Below, in pieces: positions 38,352 through 47,419 of a stretch of 64,000 nt of DNA (positions are counted from its first letter, which is position 1; each line of letters starts with the position of its first letter). Made by a program: the position numbers and the translations under genes. The stretch spans positions 1-64,000 of the forward strand of contig JANPCX010000008.1 of assembly GCA_031431125.1 (NCBI GenBank), in the 5' to 3' direction. The notes below the pieces were generated by a model. The model was not told the origin of the DNA, made no database searches, and saw nothing but the letters and a program-made list of their open reading frames with translations. This DNA is from JANPCX01 sp031431125 (GTDB taxonomy: Bacteria; Pseudomonadota; Gammaproteobacteria; Burkholderiales; Burkholderiaceae_C).

Positions 38352-40946
38352 GTGAACAAGCAACAACTCGCCGCCAAAATCTGGGAATCGGCCAACCAGA
38401 TGCGCTCAAAAATTGAGGCCAATGAATACAAGGACTACATCCTCGGCTTCATCTTCTACAAATACCTCTCCGACAAACTGGTGCGCTATGCCAAAAGCCA
38501 GCGCTTTAGCGACCAAGAAATTACCGCCCTGTCAGAAGACGACGCAGAAGCGGTTGAGCACATCAAAAGCAACATCGGCTACTTCATCGCCTACCCGCAC
38601 CTGTTTTCCACTTGGATCGAACACAAAAGCGACTTTGGTGTGTCCCATGTGCACGATGCCCTCTCGGCCTTCAGCCGCCTCATTCACCCCCACCACAAAC
38701 GCCTGTTCGAGGGCATTTTCAAAACCCTAGAGACGGGTCTGAGCAAACTCGGTGACACCGCCGCCAAACAAACCAAGGCCATCAGCGAACTGCTCCAGCT
38801 CATCAAAGACATCCCCATGGATGGTCGCCAGGGCTACGACGTGCTCGGTTTCATTTACGAATACCTCATCGGCATGTTTGCCGCCAACGCGGGTAAAAAA
38901 GCGGGCGAGTTCTACACGCCGCACGAGGTGTCTGTGCTCATGTCCGAGATCATTGCGCACCATGTGAAAGACAGGGACACCATCCAAATTTACGACTCCA
39001 CCAGCGGCTCGGGCTCGCTCTTGCTCAACATTGGCCAGTGCATTGCCAAGCACATGGCCGACAAAAACAACATCAAATACTTTGCCCAAGAACTCAAAGA
39101 AAACACCTACAACCTCACCCGCATGAACCTCGTCATGCGCGGCATCCATGTGGCCAACATCGTCACCCGCAACGCCGACACCCTGGAAGACGACTGGCCG
39201 TACTTTGACGACCACGACCCCGTCAACACCTACAACCCGCTCTACCTCGACGCCGTCGTCTCCAACCCCCCCTACTCACAAAAGTGGGACCCGCTCTACA
39301 AAGACAGCGACCCCCGCTACGCCCGCTTTGGCCTCGCGCCCAAGTCCAAGGCCGACTACGCCTTTTTGCTGCACGACCTTTACCACCTCAAACCCGGCGG
39401 CATCATGGCCATCGTCTTGCCGCATGGCGTGCTGTTTCGCGGCGGTGAGGAAGGTGCCATTCGCAAAAACCTGATCGAAAACGACCACTTAGAGACCATC
39501 ATCGGCCTGCCGCCCAACATCTTCTTTGGCACCGGCATTCCCACCACCATCCTTGTGCTGCGGCAAAAACGCGAGCACAGCGATGTGCTCTTCGTAGACG
39601 CCTCCAGAGGCTTTGCCAAAGAAGGCAAAAGCAACAAACTCCGCGCCAGCGACGTTAAAAAAATCACCGACACCGTCATTGGCCGCACCACCCTGCCGCG
39701 CTACAGCCGCCTGGTGCCCAAGACCGAGCTGCAGGCCAACGACTACAACCTCAACATTCCGCGCTATGTGGACTCCTCCGAGCCTGCCGAAAGCTGGGAT
39801 CTGTACGCCTCCATGTTTGGCGGCATCCCTCTGAGCGAGCTGAACGCTATGGCGGACTACTGGAACGCCTTCCCCAGCCTGCGCGCCGCCCTGTTTGCCG
39901 ACAACGGCACGCCCTACGTGGCTCCCCAGGTGGAAGACCTCGCCCTGGCCACCCGCGAACATGCCGAGGTGAAGGCCTACCACCAAGCCTTCACCACCGC
40001 CTTTGCCGACTTTACCCCCTGGCTGCGTGGCGAGTTGATCTTGCCCATGCTCACTCTGCCCATCCCGCAGCAAGAGGAGCGCATCAGCAACGAGCTGTTC
40101 GCCCGCCTGGCCCCGCTGCCCCTCATAGACAAATACCAGGCCTACCAAATCCTCGATGACCACTGGCAACCCATTTCCATCGACCTGGAAATTCTCCAGA
40201 CCGAGGGCTTGGATGCAGCCCGCACGGTAGACCCCCACATGGTCGTCAAAAAGAAAGACGGCAAAGACGTGGAGGTGCAAGAAGGCTGGAAGGGCCGCAT
40301 CATGCCCTTCGAGCTGGTGCAGTCCATCCACCACCAGGAGGAGCTGGCCGCGCTGCGCAACAAAGAAGCGAGCCTGAGCGAAGTCACCGCCTCCATTGAC
40401 GAGGTGCTGGACAGCCTGAGCGAGGAAGAAAAAGACAGCGCCATCGCGCAAGAACTCGTGAACGAATCGGGCGACAAATTCATTCCCGCTGCCGTGGCCA
40501 AAGAAACCAAACTCCTGCTCACTGAAGCGCAAAAGTCGGGTGACTTCGACCCCGAATCCTTCGAGGCCAAAATCATCCAGGCCGCAGACAAGCTCGCCCA
40601 AGAAAAAACCTTGAAAGCCGCCATCAAACGTGATGCCGCCGCCCTGCACCTGCAAACCAAAACCACGATTGAAAACCTGAGGGATGCGCAGGTGTTCGAG
40701 CTGTTAGAGCGCAAGTGGATAACGCCTTTGATCGAGGCCCTGCACGGCCTGCCCGGCCAGCAGATGGATGGACTGATTGGCAAGCTGGAAGCACTGGTGC
40801 AAAAGTACCAAATCACCTACGCCGACAACGCACGAGAGATCCAGCGCACCGAAGCCTCGCTGGCAGACATGCTGGAAGAACTGGACGCCAATGAGTTTGA
40901 CGCCCAAGGGCTGGCGGAGCTGAAAACCTTGCTGGCGGGGAACTGA
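38352..40946 (+). CDS. hsdM: type I restriction-modification methyltransferase subunit
   Basis: An 864-residue subunit that adds N6-methyladenine to the recognition site and forms the core of the HsdMS complex. Residues 1-150 are the HsdM N-terminal domain (LAAKIWESANQMRSKIEANEYKDYILG). FYTPHEVSVLMSEII and YDSTSGSGSLLLNIG are the SAM-binding elements, and NPPYS (305-309) is the catalytic motif. The final 350 residues are an extension rich in helices and charge, ending in a likely coiled coil, longer than in classical HsdM. The start is GTG at 38352. First gene of an operon ending in hsdR. Confidence 0.95.
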   Translation: MNKQQLAAKIWESANQMRSKIEANEYKDYILGFIFYKYLSDKLVRYAKSQRFSDQEITALSEDDAEAVEHIKSNIGYFIAYPHLFSTWIEHKSDFGVSHVHDALSAFSRLIHPHHKRLFEGIFKTLETGLSKLGDTAAKQTKAISELLQLIKDIPMDGRQGYDVLGFIYEYLIGMFAANAGKKAGEFYTPHEVSVLMSEIIAHHVKDRDTIQIYDSTSGSGSLLLNIGQCIAKHMADKNNIKYFAQELKENTYNLTRMNLVMRGIHVANIVTRNADTLEDDWPYFDDHDPVNTYNPLYLDAVVSNPPYSQKWDPLYKDSDPRYARFGLAPKSKADYAFLLHDLYHLKPGGIMAIVLPHGVLFRGGEEGAIRKNLIENDHLETIIGLPPNIFFGTGIPTTILVLRQKREHSDVLFVDASRGFAKEGKSNKLRASDVKKITDTVIGRTTLPRYSRLVPKTELQANDYNLNIPRYVDSSEPAESWDLYASMFGGIPLSELNAMADYWNAFPSLRAALFADNGTPYVAPQVEDLALATREHAEVKAYHQAFTTAFADFTPWLRGELILPMLTLPIPQQEERISNELFARLAPLPLIDKYQAYQILDDHWQPISIDLEILQTEGLDAARTVDPHMVVKKKDGKDVEVQEGWKGRIMPFELVQSIHHQEELAALRNKEASLSEVTASIDEVLDSLSEEEKDSAIAQELVNESGDKFIPAAVAKETKLLLTEAQKSGDFDPESFEAKIIQAADKLAQEKTLKAAIKRDAAALHLQTKTTIENLRDAQVFELLERKWITPLIEALHGLPGQQMDGLIGKLEALVQKYQITYADNAREIQRTEASLADMLEELDANEFDAQGLAELKTLLAGN

Positions 40947-40947
40947 G

Positions 40948-42162
40948 ATGGCGGAGCAGACGAGCAGCAAAGTGCCGCAGATTCGCTTCAAAGGGTTTGA
41001 GGGAGAGTGGGAGAAGAGAACGCTTGGTGATTTGGGTTCATTCAAGAACGGTATGAATTTTGGCAAAGAAGCAATGGGGCATGGGAATCCCTTTGTGAAT
41101 TTGCAGAATGTTTTCGGCCAGTTTGAGGTTGATGACAATAAATTGGAGTTGGCGGAAAGCTCCAGCATTCAACGGCGTGATTACAACTTGCTCAAGGGTG
41201 ATGTTTTATTCATCCGGTCGTCGGTTAAGCCAGAAGGCGTCGGGGAAACTGCATTAGTAACAAAGACGCTGGCGAATACAACGTATTCTGGATTCATTAT
41301 TCGTTATAGGCCGGAGGTCATGATGTCAGATGACTTCAATCGTGTCGCCTATCGAACGACAGTCGTTAGGAAGCAGGTTCTATCAAATGCCAGTCGTTCA
41401 GCAAATACAAATATCAACCAAGATGCCCTAAGAAAAATTGCATTGCAAATCCCGAATTTTGAAGAGCAGGCGCAAATCGGCAAATATTTCCGAGAGTTGG
41501 ATAGTCTGATTGGGCTGCACCAGCGCAAGCATGACAAGCTGGTGACGCTGAAAAAAGCGATGCTCCAAAAGATGTTCCCGCAAGCTGGTGCCACCACGCC
41601 AGAAATTCGCTTCAAAGGGTTCTCGGATAATTGGGATGAGAACGAATTCAAGACTATCGCTTCACGCAGCACCCAGCTTAGTTCTGAAGAATATTCTCCG
41701 AGAATTGAATATGAGGACATCGTTTCGGGGAGCGGGCGCTTGAACAAAGATTTGTTCAAGAAGGCGTCTAGAAAAATTGGAATTAACTTTGACGAAGGGG
41801 ATGTACTTTTTGGGAAGCTACGACCCTACCTGAAAAATTGGTGGCTAGCTGAATTCCCTGGAATAGCGGTCGGAGATTTCTGGGTTTTGAGATCTGCGGC
41901 TGCGGTTTCGGATTTCATTTATTGCTTAATCCAAACGGACGCATTCGAGAGAATCGCCAATCAATCAGCTGGTTCAAAAATGCCACGTTCCGATTGGAAA
42001 CTTGTTTCTAATTCTCTGTTCCGAATCCCATCGTATATCGAAGAACAACAAAAAATCGGCACCTACTTCCGCACAGTCGACAAGCTTATTTCCCAACACG
42101 CCACCCAGCTCCAAAAGCTCCAGCAGATCAAATCAGCCTGCTTGGAAAAGATGTTCGTCTGA
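40948..42162 (+). CDS. hsdS: type I restriction-modification specificity subunit
   Basis: A 404-residue specificity protein with two target-recognition domains, each opened by IRFKGFxxxW (IRFKGFEGEWEKRTLGDL and IRFKGFSDNWDENEFK) and closed by a helical spacer (IGKYFRELDSLIGLHQRKHDKLVTLKK and IGTYFRTVDKLISQHATQLQKLQQIKS). The two spacers form the coiled coil that sets the distance between half-sites. The recognition domains are AT-richer than the rest, as expected for frequently exchanged segments. It starts one base after hsdM. Confidence 0.95.
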   Translation: MAEQTSSKVPQIRFKGFEGEWEKRTLGDLGSFKNGMNFGKEAMGHGNPFVNLQNVFGQFEVDDNKLELAESSSIQRRDYNLLKGDVLFIRSSVKPEGVGETALVTKTLANTTYSGFIIRYRPEVMMSDDFNRVAYRTTVVRKQVLSNASRSANTNINQDALRKIALQIPNFEEQAQIGKYFRELDSLIGLHQRKHDKLVTLKKAMLQKMFPQAGATTPEIRFKGFSDNWDENEFKTIASRSTQLSSEEYSPRIEYEDIVSGSGRLNKDLFKKASRKIGINFDEGDVLFGKLRPYLKNWWLAEFPGIAVGDFWVLRSAAAVSDFIYCLIQTDAFERIANQSAGSKMPRSDWKLVSNSLFRIPSYIEEQQKIGTYFRTVDKLISQHATQLQKLQQIKSACLEKMFV

Positions 42163-42191
42163 CCCCCTGGCCCCACGATTTGCCAATTTCT

Positions 42192-43208
42192 ATGCTCATC
42201 CTCTACACCACAGACGACGGCAAAAGCCAGATTCAGCTCCGCGCCGCAGACCAAACCGTTTGGCTGACGCAGTTGGAAATGGCGGAACTCTTTGATGCCA
42301 CCAAACAGAACATCTCCCTGCACCTGAAAAACCTTTTTGAGGACGGGGAGTTGGACGCGGCGGCAACTGTCAAGGAATCCTTGACAGTTCAAGCCGAAGG
42401 CGCCCGCCAGGTGCAACGCCCGGTCACGCTTTACAACCTGGACGCCATCTTGGCCGTGGGCTATCGGGTGCGCTCACCGCGTGGGGTGCAGTTCCGCCGC
42501 TGGGCGTCCACCATCCTCAAGGAATACCTGCACAAGGGTTTCGTGATGGACGACGAGCGCCTGAAGAACCCCGATGGCCGCCCAGACCACTTCGACGAGA
42601 TGTTGGCGCGCATTCGGGACATCCGGGCCAGCGAGAAACGCTTTTACCAAAAGGTGCGCGAGCTGTTCGCCCTTTCCAGCGACTATGACAAGACAAACCA
42701 AGCCACGCAGGTTTTCTTTGCCACGGTGCAAAACCTGCTGATCTACGCCGTCACCCAAAAAACGGCCGCCGAACTCATCACGGCGCGAGCCAAAGCCGAT
42801 GACCCGCACTTTGGGCTACTGCACTGGCAGGGGGCCCAGGTGCGCAAAGCAGACATTCTGGTCGCCAAAAATTACCTGACCGAAGACGAGATAGACACCC
42901 TGAACCGATTGGTGGTCATCTTTCTGGAAACCGCCGAGCTGCGTGCCAAGAGCCGGCAGGAAACGCGCATGGCCTTTTGGAAGCAAAACGTGGATCAGAT
43001 CATCACGTCCAACGGCTTTGCGCTGCTGACCCATGCGGGCTCCATCAGCCATGCGCAAATGGAAAGCGCAACCAGCGCCCTTTATCTGAACTACGACCAG
43101 CGCCGCAAGGCCATTGAGGCGCAGGAGGCCGATGAGCAGGATGATCAGCAACTGGAGGCCACGCTCAAAGCGCTGGAGCACCAACTCAAACACCGCCCTC
43201 ATTCTTGA
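42192..43208 (+). CDS. rhuM: RhuM-family protein within the hsd operon
   Basis: A 338-residue protein of the RhuM family: VWLTQLEMAELFDATKQNISLHLKNLFEDGEL is the characteristic N-terminal DNA-binding-like section, followed by TVKESLTVQAEGARQVQRPVTLYNLDAILAVGYRVRS and RGVQFRRWASTILKEYL. RhuM homologues are frequent inside type I restriction loci; the biochemical role is not established to my knowledge. The ATG at 42192 is preferred over TTG at 42180. Co-oriented, 29 bases after hsdS. Confidence 0.88.
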   Translation: MLILYTTDDGKSQIQLRAADQTVWLTQLEMAELFDATKQNISLHLKNLFEDGELDAAATVKESLTVQAEGARQVQRPVTLYNLDAILAVGYRVRSPRGVQFRRWASTILKEYLHKGFVMDDERLKNPDGRPDHFDEMLARIRDIRASEKRFYQKVRELFALSSDYDKTNQATQVFFATVQNLLIYAVTQKTAAELITARAKADDPHFGLLHWQGAQVRKADILVAKNYLTEDEIDTLNRLVVIFLETAELRAKSRQETRMAFWKQNVDQIITSNGFALLTHAGSISHAQMESATSALYLNYDQRRKAIEAQEADEQDDQQLEATLKALEHQLKHRPHS

Positions 43209-43226
43209 TGGAAACACCCCACACCC

Positions 43227-44291
43227 ATGAGCAACGCCCTGACACCCTCGGCTGACCCGTCCGCGCCCAGCCCCCTGCTGTTGGCTGATTTGCGGGAGAT
43301 CATCAGCCGGGGCAAGTTGCAGGCGGCGGCGGCGGTCAACAGTGCGCTGACGCTGACCTACTGGCATGTGGGCCAGCGCATCAATACCGAGGTGCTCAAA
43401 GGCGAGCGGGCCGCCTATGGCCAACAAGTGATTGCCTCTTTGTCAGCAAGCCTGGTTGCGCAGTACGGCAAGAGCTTTGAGGCCAAGAACCTGCGCCGGA
43501 TGATGCAGTTTGCAGAGGTGTTTGGCGAGCTGGACATTGTCGTGCCACTGGCACGACATTTGAGCTGGTCGCATTTTTTGATCCTCATCCCGCTGCCGTC
43601 GCAAGAGGCTCGCTTGTTTTATGCCAGCCAAGCCGCACAAGCGGCTTGGGGCAAGCGTGAACTCACCAAACAAATCGAACGCAAAACCTTTGAGCGCTCG
43701 CGCATCGCTGACAGCAAGCTGGCCTTGGCCGCCGCGCCTGACGCTGCCCCCGACCCAACCCATGCGCTTGCGGGCTCCTTCAAAGACCCCTACTTCTTGG
43801 ATTTTCTCGGCCTGCCTGATGGTTATTTGGAGCATGACCTGGAGCAAGCGCTGGTTCGCGAGCTGGAGCGTTTTATTCTCGAACTCGGCAAAGGTTTTGC
43901 CTTTGTCGAGCGCCAGAAGCGAATGATCATCGACGGCGAGGATTTTTACCTTGACCTGCTCTTCTACCACCGCCGCCTGAAGCGGCTGGTGGCCGTTGAA
44001 CTCAAGATTGACCGCTTCAAAGCGGCCCACAAAGGGCAGATGGAGCTTTACCTCAACTGGCTGGATAAGTACGAACGCCAGCTAGATGAAGCCGCGCCCA
44101 TTGGCCTGATTCTGTGCGCCCAAGCAGGTACCGAACAGGTGGAGCTGATGAACCTGCAAAAAGACAACATCATGGTGGCGGAGTATTGGACCGAGTTGCC
44201 ACCCAAAGCTGTCTTGGAAGAAAAACTGCACACCGCCTTGATTGAAATCAAAGAGCGCTTGGCAGCGCAAAAACGCATCGAAAAATCATGA
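43227..44291 (+). CDS. YhcG-family PDDEXK nuclease (DUF1016)
   Basis: A 354-residue protein. The N-terminal DUF1016 helical domain has TYWHVGQRINTEVLKGERAAYGQQVIASLSASL. The C-terminal PDDEXK nuclease domain has GEDFYLDLLFYHRRLKRLVAVELKIDRFKAAHKGQMELYL, with Asp, Glu and Lys of the D..ExK catalytic core. Such proteins occur in defence regions and next to hsd genes. Its stop overlaps the hsdR start as ATGA, so it is translationally linked to the restriction subunit. A separate nuclease from HsdR is unusual in function and may act on modified or stalled DNA; this is inference. Confidence 0.9.
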   Translation: MSNALTPSADPSAPSPLLLADLREIISRGKLQAAAAVNSALTLTYWHVGQRINTEVLKGERAAYGQQVIASLSASLVAQYGKSFEAKNLRRMMQFAEVFGELDIVVPLARHLSWSHFLILIPLPSQEARLFYASQAAQAAWGKRELTKQIERKTFERSRIADSKLALAAAPDAAPDPTHALAGSFKDPYFLDFLGLPDGYLEHDLEQALVRELERFILELGKGFAFVERQKRMIIDGEDFYLDLLFYHRRLKRLVAVELKIDRFKAAHKGQMELYLNWLDKYERQLDEAAPIGLILCAQAGTEQVELMNLQKDNIMVAEYWTELPPKAVLEEKLHTALIEIKERLAAQKRIEKS

Positions 44292-47200
44292 CGTCATTTG
44301 CCAAAGAATCAGAGTTTGAAGCTGCCGTGATCCACGAGCTGCGCCAGCGCGGCTGGGGCGACGCGCCGGTGATCCAGCAACCCAGCGAGGCGGACTTGTT
44401 GGCAAACTGGAAGCAGATCCTCTTTGAGAACAACCGTGGGATCAATCGGCTCAACGAGGTGCCACTGACCGATGGTGAGATGCAGCAGGTGATGGAGCAG
44501 ATCACCGGGCTACGCACCCCGCTGAAGCTCAATGGTTTTATCAATGGCAAAACGGTGGCCATCACCCGCGACAACCCGCTGGATGCGCTGCACTTTGGCA
44601 AGCAGATCAGCCTCAAAATTTACGACCGCCACGAAATTGCTGCCGGCCAAAGCCGCTACCAAATCGTGCAGCAGCCGCGTTATGCGCGTGGTTCGCCGCT
44701 GCTGAACGACAGGCGCGGTGACCTGCTGCTGCTCATCAACGGCATGCCGGTGATCCACATCGAGCTGAAAAAAAGCGGTGTGCCGGTGAGCCAGGCCTAC
44801 AACCAGATTCAAAAGTACGCTGCCGAGGGCTTGTTCAAAGGGCTGTTGTCGCTGGTTCAAATTTTCGTGGCCATGGAGCCCGCAGAGGCGCTTTACTTTG
44901 CCAACCCGGGGCCGGATGGAAAGTTCAACAAGGACTACGCCTTTCATTGGGCGGACTTCAACAACGAACCCATCCGCGACTGGAAGCGTTTTACCTCCAG
45001 CCTGCTGTCCATCCCGATGGCGCATCAGTTGATTGGTTTTTACACGGTGGCCGACGAGTCCGACGGGGTGCTCAAGGTGATGCGCAGCTACCAGTACTAC
45101 GCGGCCCACGCCATTTCAGACAAAGTAGCCAAAACCGATTGGAAGAACCCGAGCCGCCTGGGCGGCTACATCTGGCACACCACGGGCTCGGGCAAGACGA
45201 TGACGAGTTTCAAGTCGGCCCAACTGATTGCCAATTCCAAGGATGCAGACAAGGTGGTGTTTTTGCTTGACCGCGTCGAGCTGGGCACACAAACCCTGCA
45301 GGCCTACCGCCACTTTGCGGGAGACAGCAACGAGGTGCAGGCCACGGAGCACACGGGCGTGCTGGTCAAAAAACTCAAAAGCACCGACCCCGCCGACACC
45401 CTGATCGTCACTTCCATCCAGAAGATGAGCAAGCTCAAGGATGAAGAGGACGGCCTGAAGGCGCACGACCTGGACACCATGCGTGCCAAGCGCATTGTGT
45501 TCATCGTTGACGAATGCCATCGCTCCACCTTTGGCGAGAACATGCTGCCCGACATCAAAAATAGCTTCTCAGGTGCGGTGTTCTTCGGCTTCAGCGGCAC
45601 GCCGATTCAGCGGGAGAACATGCGCAATGACAACACCACCACCGATGTATTCGGCGATGAGTTGCACCGCTACAGCATTGCCGACGGCATTCGCGACAAG
45701 AACGTGCTGGGCTTTGACCCCTGCCGAGTACACACCTACCGCGACCGCGATCTGCGGCAAGCCGTGGCACTGGAAAAGGCCAAAGCGGCCACGGTCGCTG
45801 AAGCGCTGGCCAACGCGGCGAAAAAGAAGGTGTTCAACCGCTACATGTTTGAAGTGCCGATGGCGGGACACTGGGATGCGTCGGGGGCTTATCAAACGGG
45901 CATTGAAGACCATCTGACCCATGCCCAATACAACCGCGACGAACACCAGAACGCGGTGGTTCAAGACATTAAGGACTACTGGGTCACCCTGAGCCAAGGC
46001 GGAAAGTTCCATGCCATTTTTGCCACGAGCAGCATTCCCGAGGCCCTGACCTACTACCGCTTGATGAAGGTGCAGTGCCCGGATTTGAGAATCACCGCGC
46101 TCTTTGACCCGCATATCAGCGATGAAGATGGGGGCGTCAATTCCACCCTCAAAACAACCGGGCTGGTGGAGATCATCACCGACTACAACGCCGCCTATGG
46201 GCAGAAGTTCGATCTAGGCACGCATGCCAACTTCAAGAAGGACCTGGCCGCACGCCTGGCGCACAAAAAGCCCTACCTGCGAATTGAGGCCGAGCCAGAA
46301 AAGCAGCTCGATTTGCTGATTGTGGTGAACCAAATGTTGACCGGCTTCGACTCCAAATGGGTGAACACGCTCTACCTCGACAAGCTGCTGGCATATGAAA
46401 ACATCATTCAGGCGTTTTCGCGCACCAACCGCTTGTTCGGGCCGGACAAACCCTTTGGCACCATCCGCTACTACCGCATGCCCCACACCATGGAGCGCAA
46501 TGTGGGGGCTGCCGTGAAGCTCTATTCAGGCGACAAACCGATTGTGCTGTTTGCTGATCGGCTGCCGATGAACTTGGAGCGGATGAACGCCAGCTTTGCC
46601 GAAATCACCGCCCTGTTCAGCGCGGCGGGCATCTCGGATTTCATGAAGCTGCCGGACGACATGACGGCGCGCGCGGCCTTCGCCAAACACTTCAACCAGT
46701 TCAGCGCCACCCTGGAAGCGGCCAAGATTCAAGGATTTACATGGGCGAAGGCGGTTTATGAGTTCGGCGAAGACCCCAAGACAACAGTCCAACTCACCAT
46801 CAGCCACCATCAATACCTGACGCTGGTGCAGCGCTACAAAGAACTGGGTGTGGGAGGTGGTGGCAGCGGCGAGAGCATTCCCTTCGAGATTGACAGCCAC
46901 ATTTCTGAGATAGACACCGGCAAGATCGACGCCGACTACATGAATTCGCGCTTTGAGAAATACCTCAAAGTCTTGCAAGGCGGTGATGAACAGGCCAAGG
47001 ATGCCACCTTGGCCGATTTGCATCGCTCGTTCACATCGCTGTCGCAGGAGGATCAAAAAATCGCTGAAATCTTTCTGCACGACATCCAGCGCGGTGACGT
47101 GCAGATCGACCCACAACGCAGCTTTCGAGACTATTTAACCGACTACAAAGCACAGGCCAAGCGCAGAGACATTGCGGACATCGTGGCCTGTCTCGGTGTT

Positions 47201-47419
47201 GATGAAGCGAAGTTGATCGCCTTGATGAACACCCATGTCACACAAGCCAATCTGAATGAATATGGCCGGTTTGATGATTTGCGGAACACTGTCGATCAGC
47301 AAAAGGCCAAGGCCTACTTTGAAAGGTTAGAGGGAAAAACGCTCCCCATGTCCCGTGTCAACATCAAGGTATCTAACCGGCTGCGTGACTTTCTGCTTCG
47401 AGGTGGATTTTGTGATTGA
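44288..47419 (+). CDS. hsdR: type I restriction enzyme R subunit
   Basis: A 1043-residue motor and nuclease subunit. The N-terminal endonuclease has VIHIELKKSG (Glu159, Lys161 of the ExK motif). The SF2 translocase follows: Walker A HTTGSGKT (297-304), DECH box (408-411), and the helicase C-terminal motif QAFSRTNRL. The C-terminal helical part would bind HsdM-HsdS. With HsdM and HsdS it cuts unmodified DNA far from the recognition site after translocation. The last codons overlap ribD by eight bases. Confidence 0.95.
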   Translation: MTSFAKESEFEAAVIHELRQRGWGDAPVIQQPSEADLLANWKQILFENNRGINRLNEVPLTDGEMQQVMEQITGLRTPLKLNGFINGKTVAITRDNPLDALHFGKQISLKIYDRHEIAAGQSRYQIVQQPRYARGSPLLNDRRGDLLLLINGMPVIHIELKKSGVPVSQAYNQIQKYAAEGLFKGLLSLVQIFVAMEPAEALYFANPGPDGKFNKDYAFHWADFNNEPIRDWKRFTSSLLSIPMAHQLIGFYTVADESDGVLKVMRSYQYYAAHAISDKVAKTDWKNPSRLGGYIWHTTGSGKTMTSFKSAQLIANSKDADKVVFLLDRVELGTQTLQAYRHFAGDSNEVQATEHTGVLVKKLKSTDPADTLIVTSIQKMSKLKDEEDGLKAHDLDTMRAKRIVFIVDECHRSTFGENMLPDIKNSFSGAVFFGFSGTPIQRENMRNDNTTTDVFGDELHRYSIADGIRDKNVLGFDPCRVHTYRDRDLRQAVALEKAKAATVAEALANAAKKKVFNRYMFEVPMAGHWDASGAYQTGIEDHLTHAQYNRDEHQNAVVQDIKDYWVTLSQGGKFHAIFATSSIPEALTYYRLMKVQCPDLRITALFDPHISDEDGGVNSTLKTTGLVEIITDYNAAYGQKFDLGTHANFKKDLAARLAHKKPYLRIEAEPEKQLDLLIVVNQMLTGFDSKWVNTLYLDKLLAYENIIQAFSRTNRLFGPDKPFGTIRYYRMPHTMERNVGAAVKLYSGDKPIVLFADRLPMNLERMNASFAEITALFSAAGISDFMKLPDDMTARAAFAKHFNQFSATLEAAKIQGFTWAKAVYEFGEDPKTTVQLTISHHQYLTLVQRYKELGVGGGGSGESIPFEIDSHISEIDTGKIDADYMNSRFEKYLKVLQGGDEQAKDATLADLHRSFTSLSQEDQKIAEIFLHDIQRGDVQIDPQRSFRDYLTDYKAQAKRRDIADIVACLGVDEAKLIALMNTHVTQANLNEYGRFDDLRNTVDQQKAKAYFERLEGKTLPMSRVNIKVSNRLRDFLLRGGFCD

